From contig CAJULH010000028.1 in NCBI GenBank assembly GCA_910587175.1, forward strand, positions 1-25,400: a stretch of DNA of 25,400 nt, in the 5' to 3' direction. The position numbers and the translations under genes were made by a program. Of the stretch, positions 24,264 to 25,400 are shown piece by piece. This DNA comes from Candidatus Gastranaerophilales bacterium. Lineage in GTDB: Bacteria > Cyanobacteriota > Vampirovibrionia > Gastranaerophilales > Gastranaerophilaceae. Every line of letters starts with the position of its first letter. Position 1 is the first letter of the stretch. Below the pieces are notes generated by a model. That model did not search any database. It saw only the letters and a program-made list of their open reading frames with translations, and had not been told where the DNA came from.

Positions 24264-24315
24264 GGTGTTAAGTGAAGCCTCGAAGAAAACCCTCTTCTTT
24301 GGGGCTTCCCCCTAT
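24212..24315 (-). ncRNA. Putative ~100-nt antisense RNA, type I antitoxin-like
   Basis: A near-consensus promoter (24322-24350) would start a minus-strand RNA near 24315. This RNA begins with a hairpin (GAAGCC at 24303-24308 with GGCTTC at 24274-24279, plus an inner GAAGA/TCTTC stem). It runs past the end of the 32-codon ORF as its perfect complement and stops at an intrinsic terminator (stem 24223-24245, then TTTTATTTTT). Two stem-loops joined by a short single-stranded part, antisense to the 3' part of a small ORF, is the usual build of type I antitoxins. No long ORF with a start codon explains the transcript. Inferred from signals only. Confidence 0.5.
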
Positions 24316-24321
24316 ATCCTC

Positions 24322-24350
24322 ATTATTTACCCATTATCCCCCTTTGTCAA
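24322..24350 (-). promoter_or_regulatory. Near-consensus sigma70 promoter, minus strand
   Basis: TTGACA (24345-24350) and AATAAT (24322-24327) are 17 bases apart, the ideal spacing. The -35 is perfect and the -10 differs at one base. This is the strongest promoter in the window, and it drives no long ORF, only the short terminated RNA described above. Confidence 0.6.
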
Positions 24351-24435
24351 GTGCTTATTCTGCCCTGTTATTTGCTGCCCCTCCCCCTGGATTTACAACA
24401 CCCGGATGCCGGAGAATGTTTCAAAGTATACCTGT

Positions 24436-24636
24436 CTATGCTAAATTTACCTCCTTTTGCCAAAAATTCTCCGGTTTTGTGCAAAATGGGTCATCAGGGA
24501 GTGGTTTCAATATCTTTTCAAGTCTCAGTCTCTGCTCTCTGATGAATTCCACACATCCTGAATACTCCCCACCCGGGCAATAGCCATTCTTGCCTGCCCG
24601 CCTTAATATATAAATATATTCAGCAAATGTGTGTAA
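24436..24636 (-). pseudogene. Startless 66-codon reading frame, probable gene remnant
   Basis: Between in-frame stops this minus-strand frame reads as a credible protein. It starts LHTFAEYIYILRRAGKNG, goes on through EYSGCVEFIREQRLRLEKIL, and ends TKPENFWQKEVNLA. It has no ATG; the only near start is an internal GTG. An AAGGAGGT lies across its last codons, as if a further gene once followed, but only an ATA-initiated 23-codon frame continues from there. The stretch is richer in G and C than its surroundings. I read it as the tail of a decayed, probably transferred gene. I do not recognise the family, and a chance ORF is possible. Confidence 0.35.
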
Positions 24637-24639
24637 TTA

Positions 24640-25160
24640 AAATTAAAAAAAGGAGGTATGGCTTTTTAAAAGCTAAAAGCAGCAAAGATACGCCTTTAAA
24701 ATAGAAATTTTTCATTTTGTATCTTGCCTTATGTATTTTAAAAGCAATTTTGAACAAAACAAAGCTTGGTTTTGGTTTAGGATTTTAAGTTTCAGGATAA
24801 GAAATAAATTGCGAAAAATGTATTTTTTGTCCCCGTTAAAATTTTAACCTTTAAAACAACAAACTCTTTTTGTAGTGTATGTATGCCTTTTTTGGGTGTA
24901 TTTGGGCAGTACTTGTTTATATTTTTTGCCAAAAAAGAGTCTTTTTTTACAAAGTTTCCCCAAAATATTTTATGGAATAATTTTCCATGACTTTTTCCAT
25001 GCTTTTTGAAAGATGGATCGGGACTTTGTAATTTGGTGTGTAAATTTTTGTGTTTAATCATTTAGCCCTTTTATAAAAATTGGAAATTTGCCTCGCAGTA
25101 TGAGCTTTGTGCGATAAATGACAATATTAAAATTTCTTTACAAACAGGATTTTTAGCAAA
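24640..25160. other. AT-rich non-coding stretch
   Basis: About 520 bases with no supported gene. Visible structure is limited to an inverted repeat AAGATAC/GTATCTT (24685-24691 and 24719-24725), a small palindrome ATGGAA/TTCCAT (24972-24988) and a short direct repeat TTTTCCATG at about 12-base spacing. An AGGAGGT at 24651 is followed at once by an ATG with only two further codons. No RNA family is recognised. Confidence 0.4.
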
Positions 25161-25161
25161 C

Positions 25162-25190
25162 TTGAAATGTAAATAAAATATTGTTATATT
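25162..25190 (+). promoter_or_regulatory. Promoter of the prepilin-like gene
   Basis: TTGAAA (25162-25167) and TATATT (25185-25190) are 17 bases apart. The start point would lie near 25197, giving a leader of about 50 bases that contains an AACGTT palindrome and the AAGGT ribosome binding site. Confidence 0.5.
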
Positions 25191-25246
25191 ATTGATAACG
25201 TTGTTTATAGTTGTTTTATCGAAAATAAAGGTTACAAGGTATTTAA

Positions 25247-25400
25247 ATGAACGAAATTGTTTTATTGTGCGTAATCGCACTTTTCGCAATTTGTTATTTT
25301 TGCGAAAATGACGCCGTAAAACTCGGCGTAAAGCTTAAAAGAGCTTTTTCTCTTGTTGAAATGCTCATGGCTCTTTTGGTTGCATCGTTGCTGCTTGCAG
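25247..25400 (+). CDS. Prepilin-like protein with type IV N-terminal motif, 3' end outside window
   Basis: The first 51 codons are present. Residues around 31-51 read KRA then FSLVEMLMALLVASLLLA, the class III signal of type IV pilins and pseudopilins. Cleavage would come before Phe, with the Glu at position 5 of the mature protein. The product would be processed by a prepilin peptidase and assembled in or held by the inner membrane. The leader before the cleavage site is unusually long (about 33 residues) and contains a second hydrophobic run (VLLCVIALFAICYF). AAGGT stands six bases before the ATG at 25247, and no later start codon precedes the pilin motif. Such N-terminal sequences are frequent in Melainabacteria proteins of unknown function. 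The type of pilin cannot be told from this fragment. Confidence 0.75.
   Translation, partial: MNEIVLLCVIALFAICYFCENDAVKLGVKLKRAFSLVEMLMALLVASLLLA
25267..25347 (+). repeat. Four back-to-back perfect hairpins at the start of the prepilin-like gene
   Basis: Four perfect inverted repeats follow one another almost without gaps. They are GTGCG/CGCAC (25267-25280, loop 4), TTTTCGCA/TGCGAAAA (25281-25308, loop 12), ACGCCG/CGGCGT (25311-25329, loop 7) and AAAGCT/AGCTTT (25330-25347, loop 6, followed by T-rich sequence). They lie inside codons 7-34, which encode the odd long leader. They may fold in the mRNA and affect translation or early termination. Confidence 0.55.

Noticed and set aside
24272..24583. 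103-codon + strand ORF rich in Ser, Pro and Leu
   Set aside because: Low-complexity composition, no ribosome binding site, and it lies opposite both the minus-strand RNA and the more protein-like minus frame.
24651..24666. Strong AGGAGGT followed by ATG
   Set aside because: No spacing between the motif and the ATG, and the frame stops after three codons.
24792..25061. 89-codon minus-strand ORF rich in Lys and Phe
   Set aside because: It reflects T-rich/A-rich DNA, has only a weak ribosome binding site and no recognisable motif; not supported as a gene.
1..25400. CRISPR arrays, tRNA or rRNA genes, insertion sequences
   Set aside because: No regularly spaced repeats, no cloverleaf-type sequence and no transposase were seen on either strand.

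Overview
The window is AT-rich bacterial chromosome. It encodes a lipid A exporter-like ABC protein, type IV prepilin-like sequence, a cyanobacterial/Bacillus-type AroH chorismate mutase, paired M16 peptidases and a GerMN-domain protein. Together these suggest a diderm host of the non-photosynthetic cyanobacterial lineage (Vampirovibrionia/Melainabacteria, e.g. gut Gastranaerophilales). This is inference from gene content and style; no rRNA or other taxonomic marker is present.

Region 1 (1-8.8 kb) is a surface-glycan locus. On the + strand lie a GT2 glycosyltransferase cut by the window edge, a split transketolase pair with altered substrate-site motifs, an SDR oxidoreductase, a radical SAM enzyme with its SPASM-like cysteines at the N-terminus, an FkbM methyltransferase and an MsbA-like ABC exporter. 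Genes overlap or nearly abut, so they are probably one operon that makes, modifies and exports a glycan or glycolipid. A second GT2 gene converges on it from the minus strand.

Region 2 (8.8-18.6 kb) is housekeeping. It holds a YvlD-type membrane protein (minus strand), then def, fmt and aroH, an active/inactive M16 peptidase pair, a large TPR protein, two Opp/Dpp-type permeases without ATPase or binding protein nearby, and an MgtC/SapB protein. Region 3 (18.6-23.9 kb) is a translation block of infB, rbfA and an enlarged truB, followed by a GerMN-domain envelope protein.

Region 4 (23.9-25.4 kb) is mostly without long genes and is the most unusual part. It has a 32-codon ORF with a near-perfect Shine-Dalgarno sequence behind a structured 5' leader. 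Facing it is a near-consensus minus-strand promoter that would drive a ~100-nt RNA ending at a strong intrinsic terminator inside the small ORF. This convergent layout resembles type I toxin-antitoxin loci of Firmicutes. Next to it are a startless minus-strand reading frame (probable gene remnant), a quiet AT-rich stretch, and the start of a prepilin-like gene whose first codons form four back-to-back perfect hairpins.
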